This document shows, one piece after another, positions 24,897 to 33,852 of a DNA stretch of 64,000 nt. A program made the translations under genes and the position numbers. Under the pieces are notes generated by a model. It did no database searches. It was given only the letters and a program-made list of their open reading frames with translations, and was not told the DNA's origin. The DNA comes from Rasiella rasia (GTDB taxonomy: Bacteria; Bacteroidota; Bacteroidia; Flavobacteriales; Flavobacteriaceae). The stretch is taken from NCBI RefSeq assembly GCF_011044175.1, contig NZ_CP049057.1:186001-250000 (forward strand), read 5' to 3'. Each line of letters begins with the position of its first letter. The stretch's first letter is position 1.

Positions 24897-25676
24897 ATGA
24901 ATAGAATAAGCGATACCGTTAAACATATCATTATCATAAACGTGATTTTCTGGGTAGCCACACTACTTATTGGAAAGAATGGTGATGTAATGACTAATTT
25001 ATTTGCCATGCACTTTCCGTTAAGTGACGGATTTAAACCTTGGCAAATTATTACCCATATGTTTATGCATGCCAGCTATGAACAGGGGGGAGGCATTGCA
25101 TTTTATCATATACTCTTCAACATGTTTGGAGTGTGGATGTTTGGTACACCCCTTGAACAAATGTGGGGTAAAAAGAAGTTTATTTTCTTTTACATCTCAG
25201 CAGGATTAGGGTCGCTACTGCTATATACGGGAATCTTATATTTTCAATTTAATAGCGCCTTAGATACTTTAATAGCCGCTGGCTTTGACCGTGCCGAAAT
25301 ATTTGAAACATTAAATTCTGGAGCCTATATGTACGATACGCGCTGGGAAACTGTTCTTGGTGGGCAAGAAGGAACTATGGATATTTTACAGCCGTTCAAC
25401 TCGGTAATGCTTGGAGCTTCGGGTGCCCTCTACGGAATATTGGTAGCTTTTGCTATGACGTTTCCAAACACACCGCTTATGCTCATCTTTTTACCCATAC
25501 CTATTAAAGCGAAATATTTTGTACCTGGTGTTATAGCCATGGACCTGTTTTTTGGACTTACATCATACTCTATCGGGCCTATAGCGCACTTTGCGCATGT
25601 TGGAGGAGCTATTGCAGGTTTTATTATGGCGTATTATTGGAAAAAGAATAGCTTTAATAGTACCCGCTGGAATTAA
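24897..25676 (+). CDS. Rhomboid-family intramembrane serine protease (first of two)
   Basis: A 259-residue polytopic protein with about six membrane helices. The catalytic pair is visible as Ser175 in LGASGALYG and His234 in HFAHVGG. Rhomboids cut transmembrane helices of substrate proteins in the membrane. A loop of about 60 residues between helices 2 and 4 is longer than in short bacterial rhomboids. It begins directly after the mutL stop and is followed after 8 nt by a second rhomboid gene. Confidence 0.93.
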   Translation: MNRISDTVKHIIIINVIFWVATLLIGKNGDVMTNLFAMHFPLSDGFKPWQIITHMFMHASYEQGGGIAFYHILFNMFGVWMFGTPLEQMWGKKKFIFFYISAGLGSLLLYTGILYFQFNSALDTLIAAGFDRAEIFETLNSGAYMYDTRWETVLGGQEGTMDILQPFNSVMLGASGALYGILVAFAMTFPNTPLMLIFLPIPIKAKYFVPGVIAMDLFFGLTSYSIGPIAHFAHVGGAIAGFIMAYYWKKNSFNSTRWN

Positions 25677-25684
25677 ATGCAACC

Positions 25685-26557
25685 ATGAACACGAACAATC
25701 TGTCATATCAATTCAAAACCGCGAACGTAGTCATTAAGTTGATTGTGGTGAATCTTCTTATTTTTTTAGTAGTACGATTGACAGCTTTTTTTATGCAAAT
25801 AGCCCCAAAGAGCCTAGTAGCATGGTTTATGCTGCCAGATGCCATCTCAGAGGTTATAGTACAGCCTTGGGCATTTCTCACCTACAGCTTCTTGCATTTT
25901 GGTTTTTGGCATTTACTATTTAATATGCTGTGGTTGTATTACTTCGGAAATTATGTGCTTAATCTATTTACGGGTAAACGTTTGTTAACCATATATCTGC
26001 TAGGAGCAATTTTTGGCGGATTACTATACGTAGTAAGCTATAACCTATTTCCAGTGTTTGAAAACTCACGTAGTGACTTAATTGGAGCATCTGGTTCTGT
26101 AACTGCTATCATTGTCTTTATTGCTACGTATACACCCAATGCAGAAATGCGTTTGTTTAAATGGAATATTAAACTTTGGCACATTGCAGTTTTTCTAGTG
26201 CTAATGGATTTAATTAGGTTGCCTGTGGCTGGCAATGAAGGAGGTATGCTAGCACACTTAGGCGGCGCTCTCTTCGGATATGTTTATGCAAAACAGCTGG
26301 CAAAAGGTAACGATATTGGTAAATGGTTTGAAGCCACGATAGACTGGTTCACAAATCTTTTTAAAACCCGAAAACAAAAACCATTTAAAAAGGTACATCG
26401 CACAACAACTACCGCTTCAAGTCGTTCTAGTAGCAAGTCTCCTGTTACTGCCAACCAAAAAAAAATTGACGCTATTCTAGATAAAATTGGCAAGAGTGGG
26501 TACGATAGTTTGACCAAAGCGGAAAAAGATTTTTTGTTTAAGGCAGGAAAAGAGTAG
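25685..26557 (+). CDS. Rhomboid-family intramembrane serine protease (second of two)
   Basis: A 290-residue protein with about six membrane helices, catalytic Ser136 (GASGSVTAI) and His191 (LAHLGG). A cytosolic C-terminal tail of about 80 residues, basic and Ser/Thr-rich (TTTTASSRSSSKSP), ends in a small DUF6576-like module (IDAILDKIGKSGYDSLTKAE). The adjacent rhomboid lacks this tail, so the two probably have different substrates or regulation. The gene is in the mutL-rhomboid-rhomboid-EEP run. Confidence 0.92.
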   Translation: MNTNNLSYQFKTANVVIKLIVVNLLIFLVVRLTAFFMQIAPKSLVAWFMLPDAISEVIVQPWAFLTYSFLHFGFWHLLFNMLWLYYFGNYVLNLFTGKRLLTIYLLGAIFGGLLYVVSYNLFPVFENSRSDLIGASGSVTAIIVFIATYTPNAEMRLFKWNIKLWHIAVFLVLMDLIRLPVAGNEGGMLAHLGGALFGYVYAKQLAKGNDIGKWFEATIDWFTNLFKTRKQKPFKKVHRTTTTASSRSSSKSPVTANQKKIDAILDKIGKSGYDSLTKAEKDFLFKAGKE

Positions 26558-26570
26558 CGATATTTAGTAC

Positions 26571-27596
26571 ATGAAAAAATTGGGGTTTTTCGGAAAGCTT
26601 TTATTTTGGGTTAACTCCCTGACAGTATTTTTATTAATACTAAGTTTTTTTTTACCCTTTGTGCCACCCAGCCAATCGCCTACACTCTCTATACTTAGCC
26701 TTGCAGTTTCACCCTTATTAGGTCTTAATTTTTTCTTTTTACTCTATTGGTTATTAAGAAGGAAACGAGCATTTTTATTATCGGCTATAGCCTTATTAAT
26801 TGCATATTTTGTCTTTAACCCGTTTTATAAATTCTCGTCAGAAGGGATCGTTGCTGAAACAGACACATCTCTGAGTATTCTTTCATACAACGTTCACTTG
26901 TTTAATCTTTATGAAGAAGGAAACACCCTAAAGGAAGCTTCAACAACCTTGTCTAATATTCTTGCGAGCGAAATGCCCGATATTATTTGCCTTCAAGAAT
27001 TTTATGGTAAAAATGACACAGATTTTTCAGAATACCCTTATAAATACATTCACGCCAGAAGCACCAATAACTTTGGGCATGCTATTTATTCTAAATATCC
27101 TATCGTAAACCAAGGGGCATTCGATTTTAAAAAGACACATAACAATGCATTATTTGCAGATGTTCTCGTAGGCACAGACACCGTTAGAGTTTATAATTTG
27201 CACCTACAGTCTATTGGCATTGCTCCATCGGTTGGAGAGCTGCAAGACGAAGATAAGGAGCGGGTACGGCAGCGACTTTCTTCTGCATTTGTACGTCAAG
27301 AGGCACAAGCCAAAGAAATTTTAGCTCATAAAGAACAATCGCCCTACCCGGTTCTGTTGGCGGGCGATTTCAACAATACGCCTTTTTCATATGTACATAG
27401 ATTGTTTAGTGCTACTATGCAAGACACTTTTTTAGAAAAAGGGAATGGAATTGGTACTACCTTTATGTTTGACTTCTACCCAATGCGCATTGATTTTATA
27501 TTTGCTTCGGAAAATTTAGAGGTTGTAAGCTTTAATAGGTTTAAGACCACCTTTTCTGATCATTACCCTATATTTTCAAAGGTGATACTGAAATAG
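26571..27596 (+). CDS. Membrane-anchored endonuclease/exonuclease/phosphatase-fold protein
   Basis: A 341-residue protein with three N-terminal membrane helices (about 5-90) followed by an EEP domain. Motifs are LSYNVHLFN, IICLQEFYG (catalytic Glu), LLAGDFNNTPFS and the closing FSDHYPI (His). Members cleave phosphodiester bonds in nucleic acids, phospholipids or sphingomyelin; with a membrane anchor, lipid or extracytoplasmic nucleic acid is likely. It is the last gene of the mutL run, 13 nt after the second rhomboid, and converges with wbqC. Confidence 0.9.
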   Translation: MKKLGFFGKLLFWVNSLTVFLLILSFFLPFVPPSQSPTLSILSLAVSPLLGLNFFFLLYWLLRRKRAFLLSAIALLIAYFVFNPFYKFSSEGIVAETDTSLSILSYNVHLFNLYEEGNTLKEASTTLSNILASEMPDIICLQEFYGKNDTDFSEYPYKYIHARSTNNFGHAIYSKYPIVNQGAFDFKKTHNNALFADVLVGTDTVRVYNLHLQSIGIAPSVGELQDEDKERVRQRLSSAFVRQEAQAKEILAHKEQSPYPVLLAGDFNNTPFSYVHRLFSATMQDTFLEKGNGIGTTFMFDFYPMRIDFIFASENLEVVSFNRFKTTFSDHYPIFSKVILK

Positions 27597-27611
27597 TACA
27601 AAACCAATGGT

Positions 27612-28241
27612 TTATGCTAACAAGCTCAAATCCTGGCTTTCAAGATAGAGTAGGGCATTTGGCCCTTCATTAAAGAGTAGGTCTAAAATGGAAAGATTAG
27701 GCAACCACTCGTGGTGTGCTCCTAAAACTTGAGTATAGGTGTCTAAAGGATAAACTATTTTACTTTTGGCAATCGCCAAATTTCTTAAATCGGTTACGTT
27801 TGGAGAGACCTCATAAGTAGTTGTTTTTGAAGCAGGGACTTGCAAACCGACCATTTCAGCAAGCACATCATAAATGGCTAAATTGAAATTTAGAATAGTG
27901 GTTACAGGCGTCTGAAACAAAGGCGCTAAATCATCTTCGTAAAATTCAAAAAAAGGAGATGTTCTGTATGCATTCTGAATACTTCTCCAATGCTCTTTTT
28001 GCCAAGGAAAAGCGTTTTCAGCAACCACTTCGCTCATTTTCTGTCGGGTTTTATCTTTGCTGTGCTTTACCGGAACATTAAGTAGTAATTTTCCATTGGT
28101 ATGTGCAATATAGCAGCGATTACGGTAGGTTTGTTTCTGGTAATTACCACAAACTTCAAACACAACGGCTTCTGCCTGTGCAAGTGCCGCCATTTGCACA
28201 ATACTAGGGAAATACGTAGGATGTACTAAAACAGTTTTCAT
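27612..28241 (-). CDS. WbqC family protein
   Basis: A 209-residue protein with the WbqC-like layout: VLVHPTYFPSIVQMAALAQA at the start, NRCYIAHTNGKLLLNVPV in the middle, EHWRSIQNAYRTSPFFEFY and a C-terminal NLSILDLLFNEG. WbqC proteins are often in polysaccharide loci and their reaction is not established. Here it is the last gene of the parA-parB-DUF5683-dapB-lepB run, 33 nt after lepB, a position I recall as typical in flavobacteria. Confidence 0.88.
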   Translation of the reverse strand: MKTVLVHPTYFPSIVQMAALAQAEAVVFEVCGNYQKQTYRNRCYIAHTNGKLLLNVPVKHSKDKTRQKMSEVVAENAFPWQKEHWRSIQNAYRTSPFFEFYEDDLAPLFQTPVTTILNFNLAIYDVLAEMVGLQVPASKTTTYEVSPNVTDLRNLAIAKSKIVYPLDTYTQVLGAHHEWLPNLSILDLLFNEGPNALLYLESQDLSLLA

Positions 28242-28274
28242 ACAGTATCTTAACCTTGTAATGGCTTACATTGC

Positions 28275-29849
28275 TTATTTAGCAGCCGATTTACGCTTCT
28301 TTCTGAAATAGTTAAAACCAAAGAGTCCTACCAAAGCAATTAAGAAAAATTTGAAATAAGAGACTGTCTCTCCATTTCCTCCAACCGTTGTAAAGAACCG
28401 GTCCCAACGAGGTTTCCAGTTAAAAACACCTCTGTTTGTATTGTCGAAACTTGCCCAAACAAATACTGGTTTTCCTACTACGTGATTAAAAGGCACATAT
28501 CCCCAGGTACGCGCGTCTTGAGAGTTGTTTCTGTTATCACCCATCATCCAGTAGTAATCCATTTTAAAGGTATACTCGGTAATGGGTTGCCCGTTTAATA
28601 GTACTTGAGTTCCGTTTTGGGTAATCTTGTTGTCTAATCCCATTTCGCTCCCTTCATATACTTCTAGGATACGTTTGTAAAAAGGGATGCTTTCCGCAGT
28701 AATAGCTACTGTCTTGCCTGCTTCTGGAATATAAATAGGGCCAAAGAAATTATTATTAAAGGCGTATTGAGCATCATGCGGAAATACATTTTGGTCGTAG
28801 CCACTATCTATTTCACTCATAGCTACAACTTTTACAACGTCTGGATAATTTCTAAATTTCTCTAAGGCAGCATCTGTTGCGTGAAATAAGTAGGCCGTGC
28901 GTTCTTGGTTTAAAGGATAAATATCTGAAATATCATAGCGGTCTTTTACAAACTCTAAGTTTAAAGGCTTGTTGGTTAACACCTGATAACCAAACTGTAA
29001 CCGCGCGCGATCATTCAACTCTAAAGGTTCTCCATTAATATAAACACTTCCGTTTTTTATAGAAAGCGAATCGCCCGGAATACCAACACAACGTTTTACA
29101 TAATTCGATTTTTTATCGATAGGTTTATAGGCATAACCAGAAGGTGGTGGACCAATATTTTCGAACTCATCTATTGGCCAACTAAACACCACAATATCAT
29201 TTCTCTTTATCTTCTGAAAGCCAGGAAGCCTAAAGTAAGGTACTTCGGGGCTCGAAATATAAGATTTGGTTCGTACTACCGGGATGGTATCATGAACCAT
29301 AGGGAAGGCAAGCGGCGTAATAGGAACACGCGCACCGTAATGAAATTTACTTACAAATAAGAAATCACCTACCAATAACGTTTTTTCAAGCGATGAGGTT
29401 GGGATAGTAAATGGTTGCATTACATAGGTATGTACAATGGTAGCCGCCACCACAGCAAACAGAATAGAACTTACCCATTCTCCTGCAGATGTTCTAGGCT
29501 TTAAGCTTCTATCGGCAATATGCGTAACGTCTTGAGTATAATTAATATAATAGATGTAGAGACCAAAGGTTAAGATGCCTAATGCCGTGTCTAGTGCGCT
29601 ATTTCGACCAAAACTTCGAAGGGTTTCGACCCAAACAACTGGAAACATAATAAGGTTAACAATTGGAATAAAAAGAAGAATTGTCCACCACCATGGTCTA
29701 TTAATAATCTTCATGAGAACAACGGCGTTGTAAACTGGCACTCCAGCCTCCCATGCTTTTCTTCCTGCTTTAACGTACAATTTCCAAGTTCCTAAGAAAT
29801 GAATTACTTGTACAATCAATATAAATAGTAACCAACTCGTCCAACTCAT
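28275..29849 (-). CDS. lepB: Signal peptidase I
   Basis: A 524-residue type I signal peptidase that removes Sec and Tat signal peptides. There are about four helices before the catalytic region, more than in E. coli LepB. The catalytic dyad is Ser153 (IPTSSLEKTL) and Lys252 (YVKRCVGIPGD). The late motif GDNRNNSQDARTWG and a final membrane helix are present. A long insertion (about 260-410) lies between the lysine and the GDNR motif, so it is about 200 residues longer than the E. coli enzyme. The gene lies between dapB and wbqC. Confidence 0.95.
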   Translation of the reverse strand: MSWTSWLLFILIVQVIHFLGTWKLYVKAGRKAWEAGVPVYNAVVLMKIINRPWWWTILLFIPIVNLIMFPVVWVETLRSFGRNSALDTALGILTFGLYIYYINYTQDVTHIADRSLKPRTSAGEWVSSILFAVVAATIVHTYVMQPFTIPTSSLEKTLLVGDFLFVSKFHYGARVPITPLAFPMVHDTIPVVRTKSYISSPEVPYFRLPGFQKIKRNDIVVFSWPIDEFENIGPPPSGYAYKPIDKKSNYVKRCVGIPGDSLSIKNGSVYINGEPLELNDRARLQFGYQVLTNKPLNLEFVKDRYDISDIYPLNQERTAYLFHATDAALEKFRNYPDVVKVVAMSEIDSGYDQNVFPHDAQYAFNNNFFGPIYIPEAGKTVAITAESIPFYKRILEVYEGSEMGLDNKITQNGTQVLLNGQPITEYTFKMDYYWMMGDNRNNSQDARTWGYVPFNHVVGKPVFVWASFDNTNRGVFNWKPRWDRFFTTVGGNGETVSYFKFFLIALVGLFGFNYFRKKRKSAAK

Positions 29850-29925
29850 GTTTTTTCTGTAAAAATGTTATTTTATGCTTAAGTAACTCGGTACTTGCGT
29901 ATTTTAATTTTGCTAGTCGTTAATT

Positions 29926-30627
29926 CTATTTTATGCCAAGTACGTCTTTCATTGTATACACACCTTGTTTTCCTACCAACCACTCGGCAGCTAAAATAGC
30001 ACCTTTTGCAAAACCTTCACGGGTATGTGCCTCATGTTTTATAGAAATAGTGTCTATATCTGATGTATAATAAACACTATGTGTTCCTTTTACATCCCCT
30101 TCTCGTTTGGCAATAATGGAAATTTCATCGTTAGCGCCTCCGTCGAGTTTCCATTCTTTTTTATGGGTGTTTTCAATAATTTCTTCGGCTATGGTAATTG
30201 CTGTACCACTAGGCGCGTCTTTTTTTTGTGTATGATGAATTTCTTCTACGGAAATATCATATTCTTTCCAAGGTGCCATTAATTTGGCAGCATAGGCATT
30301 TATGTTAAAAAATAGATTTACGCCAATACTGAAATTGGACGCATAGATGAAACTTCCGTTACAGTCTTCACATTTTTTTATCATTTCTTCATAGCTCGAA
30401 AGCCATCCAGTGGTTCCTGAAACTACCGGAATGCCAGCTTCTAAGCACTTAGAAATATTAGTAACTGCTGCTTCGGGAATTGAAAACTCTATAGCCACAT
30501 CTGCCTCACTAAATACGCCATCTTCGAAGCTACTCCCTTTCTTATAGACTATTTCATGCCCCTTAGCTTCAGCCAATGTGCCAATGATAGCACCCATTTT
30601 ACCATATCCAAGTAATGCTAACTTCAT
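29926..30627 (-). CDS. dapB: 4-hydroxy-tetrahydrodipicolinate reductase
   Basis: A 233-residue DapB of the lysine/diaminopimelate pathway. The N-terminal dinucleotide fold shows LALLGYGKMGAIIG and the active-site region IEEIHHTQKKDAPSGTA carries the conserved His-His and Lys. It is slightly shorter than the E. coli enzyme (273). Its start overlaps the end of the DUF5683 gene by 4 nt (ATGA), so the two are translationally coupled. Confidence 0.96.
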   Translation of the reverse strand: MKLALLGYGKMGAIIGTLAEAKGHEIVYKKGSSFEDGVFSEADVAIEFSIPEAAVTNISKCLEAGIPVVSGTTGWLSSYEEMIKKCEDCNGSFIYASNFSIGVNLFFNINAYAAKLMAPWKEYDISVEEIHHTQKKDAPSGTAITIAEEIIENTHKKEWKLDGGANDEISIIAKREGDVKGTHSVYYTSDIDTISIKHEAHTREGFAKGAILAAEWLVGKQGVYTMKDVLGIK

Positions 30628-31220
30628 TGTAGCTTTAATTTTAGTGCAAGTCCGTAATTTGGTTGTGTATCTATAGGGTTGACCTCAAAATTGGGAGTAA
30701 GAGATAAATCATCACTCACGTTAAACTGCCTAAGGTGTGCATCTACATTTGCATCAATCACATTTACCAAATAGAAGGCAATAGCAACAATTAAGCTTAC
30801 ATCTTTATTTCGTTGTGCAGAGCGTTGGGCGTCTATAAGTCTATCGTCACTTATTGCCGCCGTTGCGCCATCTCCAAAAAACTCGTCGTCTGTAAATCCT
30901 GCTAACCTTCTTTTATAGGCATTTCTAAACCTATCGTAGTCTTGATCATTTTTTATGTGAAAGTAAATCCCTGTGCCAATTCCCGCATAAATAATGGGGA
31001 TTTTCCAATATTTTTTATTGTACGCTTGTCCCAACCCCGGTAATACGGCAGAGTAGAAAGCCGCCTTGCTTGGAGCTAAAGGATTGTACAGTTCTTTTTG
31101 TATTAGGGTATCTTTTACAACCAATTGCGTGTCTTCTTTAACTTGTAAAGAATCACTAGTTTGTGCCAATAACGGAAGCGCAAAAAGAACAAAGAGAATA
31201 TGTAGAAGTTTATTTCTCAC
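30624..31220 (-). CDS. DUF5683 domain protein
   Basis: A 198-residue protein with an N-terminal signal peptide (MRNKLLHILFVLFALPLLAQ). The DUF5683 core starts at about 48 (PSKAAFYSAVLPGLGQAYN) and includes a hydrophobic hairpin (KIPIIYAGIGTGIYFHI). The protein is probably anchored in the inner membrane or envelope; no function is known. It overlaps parB by 11 nt and dapB by 4 nt, in line with the conserved order parA-parB-DUF5683-dapB. Confidence 0.85.
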   Translation of the reverse strand: MRNKLLHILFVLFALPLLAQTSDSLQVKEDTQLVVKDTLIQKELYNPLAPSKAAFYSAVLPGLGQAYNKKYWKIPIIYAGIGTGIYFHIKNDQDYDRFRNAYKRRLAGFTDDEFFGDGATAAISDDRLIDAQRSAQRNKDVSLIVAIAFYLVNVIDANVDAHLRQFNVSDDLSLTPNFEVNPIDTQPNYGLALKLKLQ

Positions 31221-32109
31221 TTTTTAAAATACCGAGGATTCGATTAAAATCTTCCTTATTTTTAAATGGCACTACAAATTGTCCTTTTCCTGACTTAGAA
31301 ACTTTAACGGCAACATTGCTATCTAAAATATCTGTTAGTTCTCTCCTGGCTTTGTTGGCGTAGGTTGGTAGTGCTTTTTTTACAGGAGCATCACTATCGG
31401 TAGGCGATTTATATGAACGTACTAAGGCTTCGGTAGCCCGTACCGAAAGCTTGTTGCCTAAAATCTTCTCATAAATATCTAGTTGATCATTTAGGTCTTC
31501 TACGTTAATTAAAGCTCGCCCGTGGCCCATGGAGATAAAGCCATCTCGCATTCCTGTTTGAATGATTGGGTCTAGTTTTAAAAGACGTAAGTAATTTGCT
31601 ATAGTCGATCTATTTTTACCTACACGGTCACTCAGCTCTTCTTGAGTAACTTGAACTTCTTCAATAAGTCGTTGGTAGGAAAGCGCAATCTCAATGGGGT
31701 CTAAATCTTGTCGTTGAATATTTTCAACCAAAGCCATTTCTAACGACTCTTGATCGTTGGCAATCCTGATGTACGCAGGAATGCTATCAAGGCCAATAAG
31801 TTTAGAAGCGCGGAAGCGTCGTTCCCCACTTACTAATTGATAGTTGTTAAATCCTAATTTACGAACTGTGATGGGCTGAATAACACCTAATTCTTTAATA
31901 GATGAAGCTAACTCTCGTAATGACTCTTCATTAAAGCTAGTTCGGGGTTGAAACGGATTTACTTCTATAGCGGCAAGCTCAAGTTCAACAATATTACCCA
32001 CCACCTTATCGGCGTTTTTGTCTTTAGCAGATTGTATATCGTTGGCAGGATCTTTCAGCAGTGCAGAGAGCCCACGTCCAAGCGCTTGTTTTTTTGTTGC
32101 TTTTGCCAT
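31210..32109 (-). CDS. parB: Chromosome-partitioning protein ParB
   Basis: A 299-residue ParB. The N-terminal part has GLGRGLSALL-like residues, the CTPase motif region NPFQPRTSFNEESLRELASS, then ISGERRFRA-type motif LVSGERRFRASKL. The helix-turn-helix (EELSDRVGKNRSTIANYLRLL) binds parS. It acts with ParA in chromosome segregation near the origin. It lies 54 nt after parA. I could not identify a parS palindrome in this window. Confidence 0.96.
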   Translation of the reverse strand: MAKATKKQALGRGLSALLKDPANDIQSAKDKNADKVVGNIVELELAAIEVNPFQPRTSFNEESLRELASSIKELGVIQPITVRKLGFNNYQLVSGERRFRASKLIGLDSIPAYIRIANDQESLEMALVENIQRQDLDPIEIALSYQRLIEEVQVTQEELSDRVGKNRSTIANYLRLLKLDPIIQTGMRDGFISMGHGRALINVEDLNDQLDIYEKILGNKLSVRATEALVRSYKSPTDSDAPVKKALPTYANKARRELTDILDSNVAVKVSKSGKGQFVVPFKNKEDFNRILGILKSEK

Positions 32110-32163
32110 AATTATTGCCCGTAAAGGCGGATGTTTTTTTAAGTAACCTGCTACGATGGCACG

Positions 32164-32934
32164 TTACTTTTCAGCATTTTTTTCAATTAATTCTTGTGCC
32201 AAACTTAAGTAATTATTAGCACCTTTACTACCAGCGTCATAACTAATAATGCTCTCACCATAGCTAGGTGCTTCACTTAAACGCACATTACGCTGAATGA
32301 TTGTTTTAAACACCATTTGGTCAAAATGTTTTTTCACTTCGTCTACAACTTGGTTGGAGAGACGCAGGCGTGAGTCGTACATCGTTAAAAGTAAACCTTC
32401 AATGTCTAGATGCTCATTGTGTATTTTTTGTACGCTTTTAACAGTGTTTAGTAGTTTGCCTAGCCCCTCTAATGCAAAATATTCACATTGAATTGGTATA
32501 ATAACTGCATCTGCCGCTGTGAGGGCATTTAAGGTAAGCAAACCCAAAGAGGGTGCACAATCTATGAGAATAAAATCGTAGTCATCTTTTAGGCTAGTAA
32601 TAGCCTGCTTCATCATGTATTCTCTTTGCTCTTTGTCTACCAGTTCTATTTCAATAGCAACAAGGTCTATGTGCGAAGGGATAATATCTAGATTAGGCGA
32701 TGCCGTTTTTACAATGGCATCTTTGGTCGCTACGCTATGTTCTAGCAGTTGGTAGGTTCCAATTTCTACACTTTCTACATCAATTCCCAATCCTGAAGTT
32801 GCATTGGCTTGAGGATCTGCATCAATAAGCAATACCTTTTTCTCTAGTACCCCTAGCGAAGCAGCTAAATTTACACTTGTGGTAGTTTTACCTACCCCAC
32901 CTTTCTGGTTAGCAATAGCAATTATTTTACCCAT
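32164..32934 (-). CDS. parA: Chromosome-partitioning ATPase ParA (Soj)
   Basis: A 256-residue ParA/Soj ATPase. The deviant Walker A is NQKGGVGKTTTSVNLA (about 9-24), and Walker A' and B regions are LLIDADPQANATSG and FILIDCAPSLG. It drives separation of chromosome origins with ParB. The absence of an N-terminal HTH places it with chromosomal rather than plasmid ParA proteins. It is the first gene of the minus-strand run ending in wbqC. Confidence 0.97.
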   Translation of the reverse strand: MGKIIAIANQKGGVGKTTTSVNLAASLGVLEKKVLLIDADPQANATSGLGIDVESVEIGTYQLLEHSVATKDAIVKTASPNLDIIPSHIDLVAIEIELVDKEQREYMMKQAITSLKDDYDFILIDCAPSLGLLTLNALTAADAVIIPIQCEYFALEGLGKLLNTVKSVQKIHNEHLDIEGLLLTMYDSRLRLSNQVVDEVKKHFDQMVFKTIIQRNVRLSEAPSYGESIISYDAGSKGANNYLSLAQELIEKNAEK

Positions 32935-33037
32935 TAAGTTTGTTTCCGTTTGAAGGATAAAAATACGATTAATTATGCGGGGAGAAAACGAATTTTGTTA
33001 ACAGGAAGTGAACAAATTAAATGAACCTATAGCCTTA

Positions 33038-33742
33038 TTAAAACAGTTCGTAACTTGCTCTAAGGTAGAGGTTTGTTTTTTCTAATTTCAGTTGTCCAGA
33101 ACTGTTTGTGAAGAAATATGAATACTGAACGCCGCCAGAAACACCTAACAACTTGTTTCCTGCAGGTACAAATGCACCAATTTCAACAAATGGCCCTAGA
33201 GCCGCTTTTGGCCCTTTCGTTTGATAGGCAAGAGGTGCGTTAAAATTTTCAACATCAAATATGGGGAATTCTAATCCGTTTTCATCAATAAAGGTATAGG
33301 CATCATCATCTTTTGAAATTTTCTGCTGAAATAAAAACCCAGCACCTATGTAGCCATCTACTTTGGTTTGTGTAGCAAAACGATAGGCAAAGAAGAGTTC
33401 AGCATTGGCAAAACTAATTGCCGCTTTGGTAGCAACTGACTGATTTTGAAAAAGAAAAGTGCTGTTGTTTTCTGAAGTTTCTTTAGAATAATATCCCGCT
33501 AATCGCAAGTAAAAATTGCTGAATTCATAGTCAGGAAAAACATTAAACTGAAGCCCTAGACTATACCCTGTTCCAAAATTGGTATCTTCATAAATGACAC
33601 CACTAGAATGCATCTGACTAAAATTAAGTCCACCAAAGGCACTTACAAAATATTTGGCATCGGTATCTGCATCATCAGATTGTGCGACAGAAATGGTTGT
33701 AGTAAGTAGTAGCAGGATACTTAAAAGTCTTGCGATTTTCAT
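33038..33742 (-). CDS. Outer-membrane beta-barrel protein, unknown
   Basis: A 234-residue protein with a signal peptide (MKIARLLSILLLLTTTISVAQ). The remainder alternates hydrophobic and polar residues as in a beta barrel (FGTGYSLGLQFNVFPDYEF, FVEIGAFVPAGNKLLGVSGG), ending in an aromatic residue (YELF), the usual outer-membrane sorting signal. I recognise no specific family beyond PorT-like small barrels. It is a single gene between the parAB operon and the reductase. Confidence 0.75.
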   Translation of the reverse strand: MKIARLLSILLLLTTTISVAQSDDADTDAKYFVSAFGGLNFSQMHSSGVIYEDTNFGTGYSLGLQFNVFPDYEFSNFYLRLAGYYSKETSENNSTFLFQNQSVATKAAISFANAELFFAYRFATQTKVDGYIGAGFLFQQKISKDDDAYTFIDENGLEFPIFDVENFNAPLAYQTKGPKAALGPFVEIGAFVPAGNKLLGVSGGVQYSYFFTNSSGQLKLEKTNLYLRASYELF

Positions 33743-33852
33743 AAATTTTCAGAAGTTATTAACCAATTAAAATATCACCAGCCAAATCGGCAAACACAAT
33801 CAAAAATTAATTGTTTTTCACCTTTCGCCACCTTGGAAGATGAGGAATTTGT

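Noticed and set aside
32110-33037. parS site near parAB
   Set aside because: No 16-nt palindrome of the parS type could be identified around parA and parB by eye.
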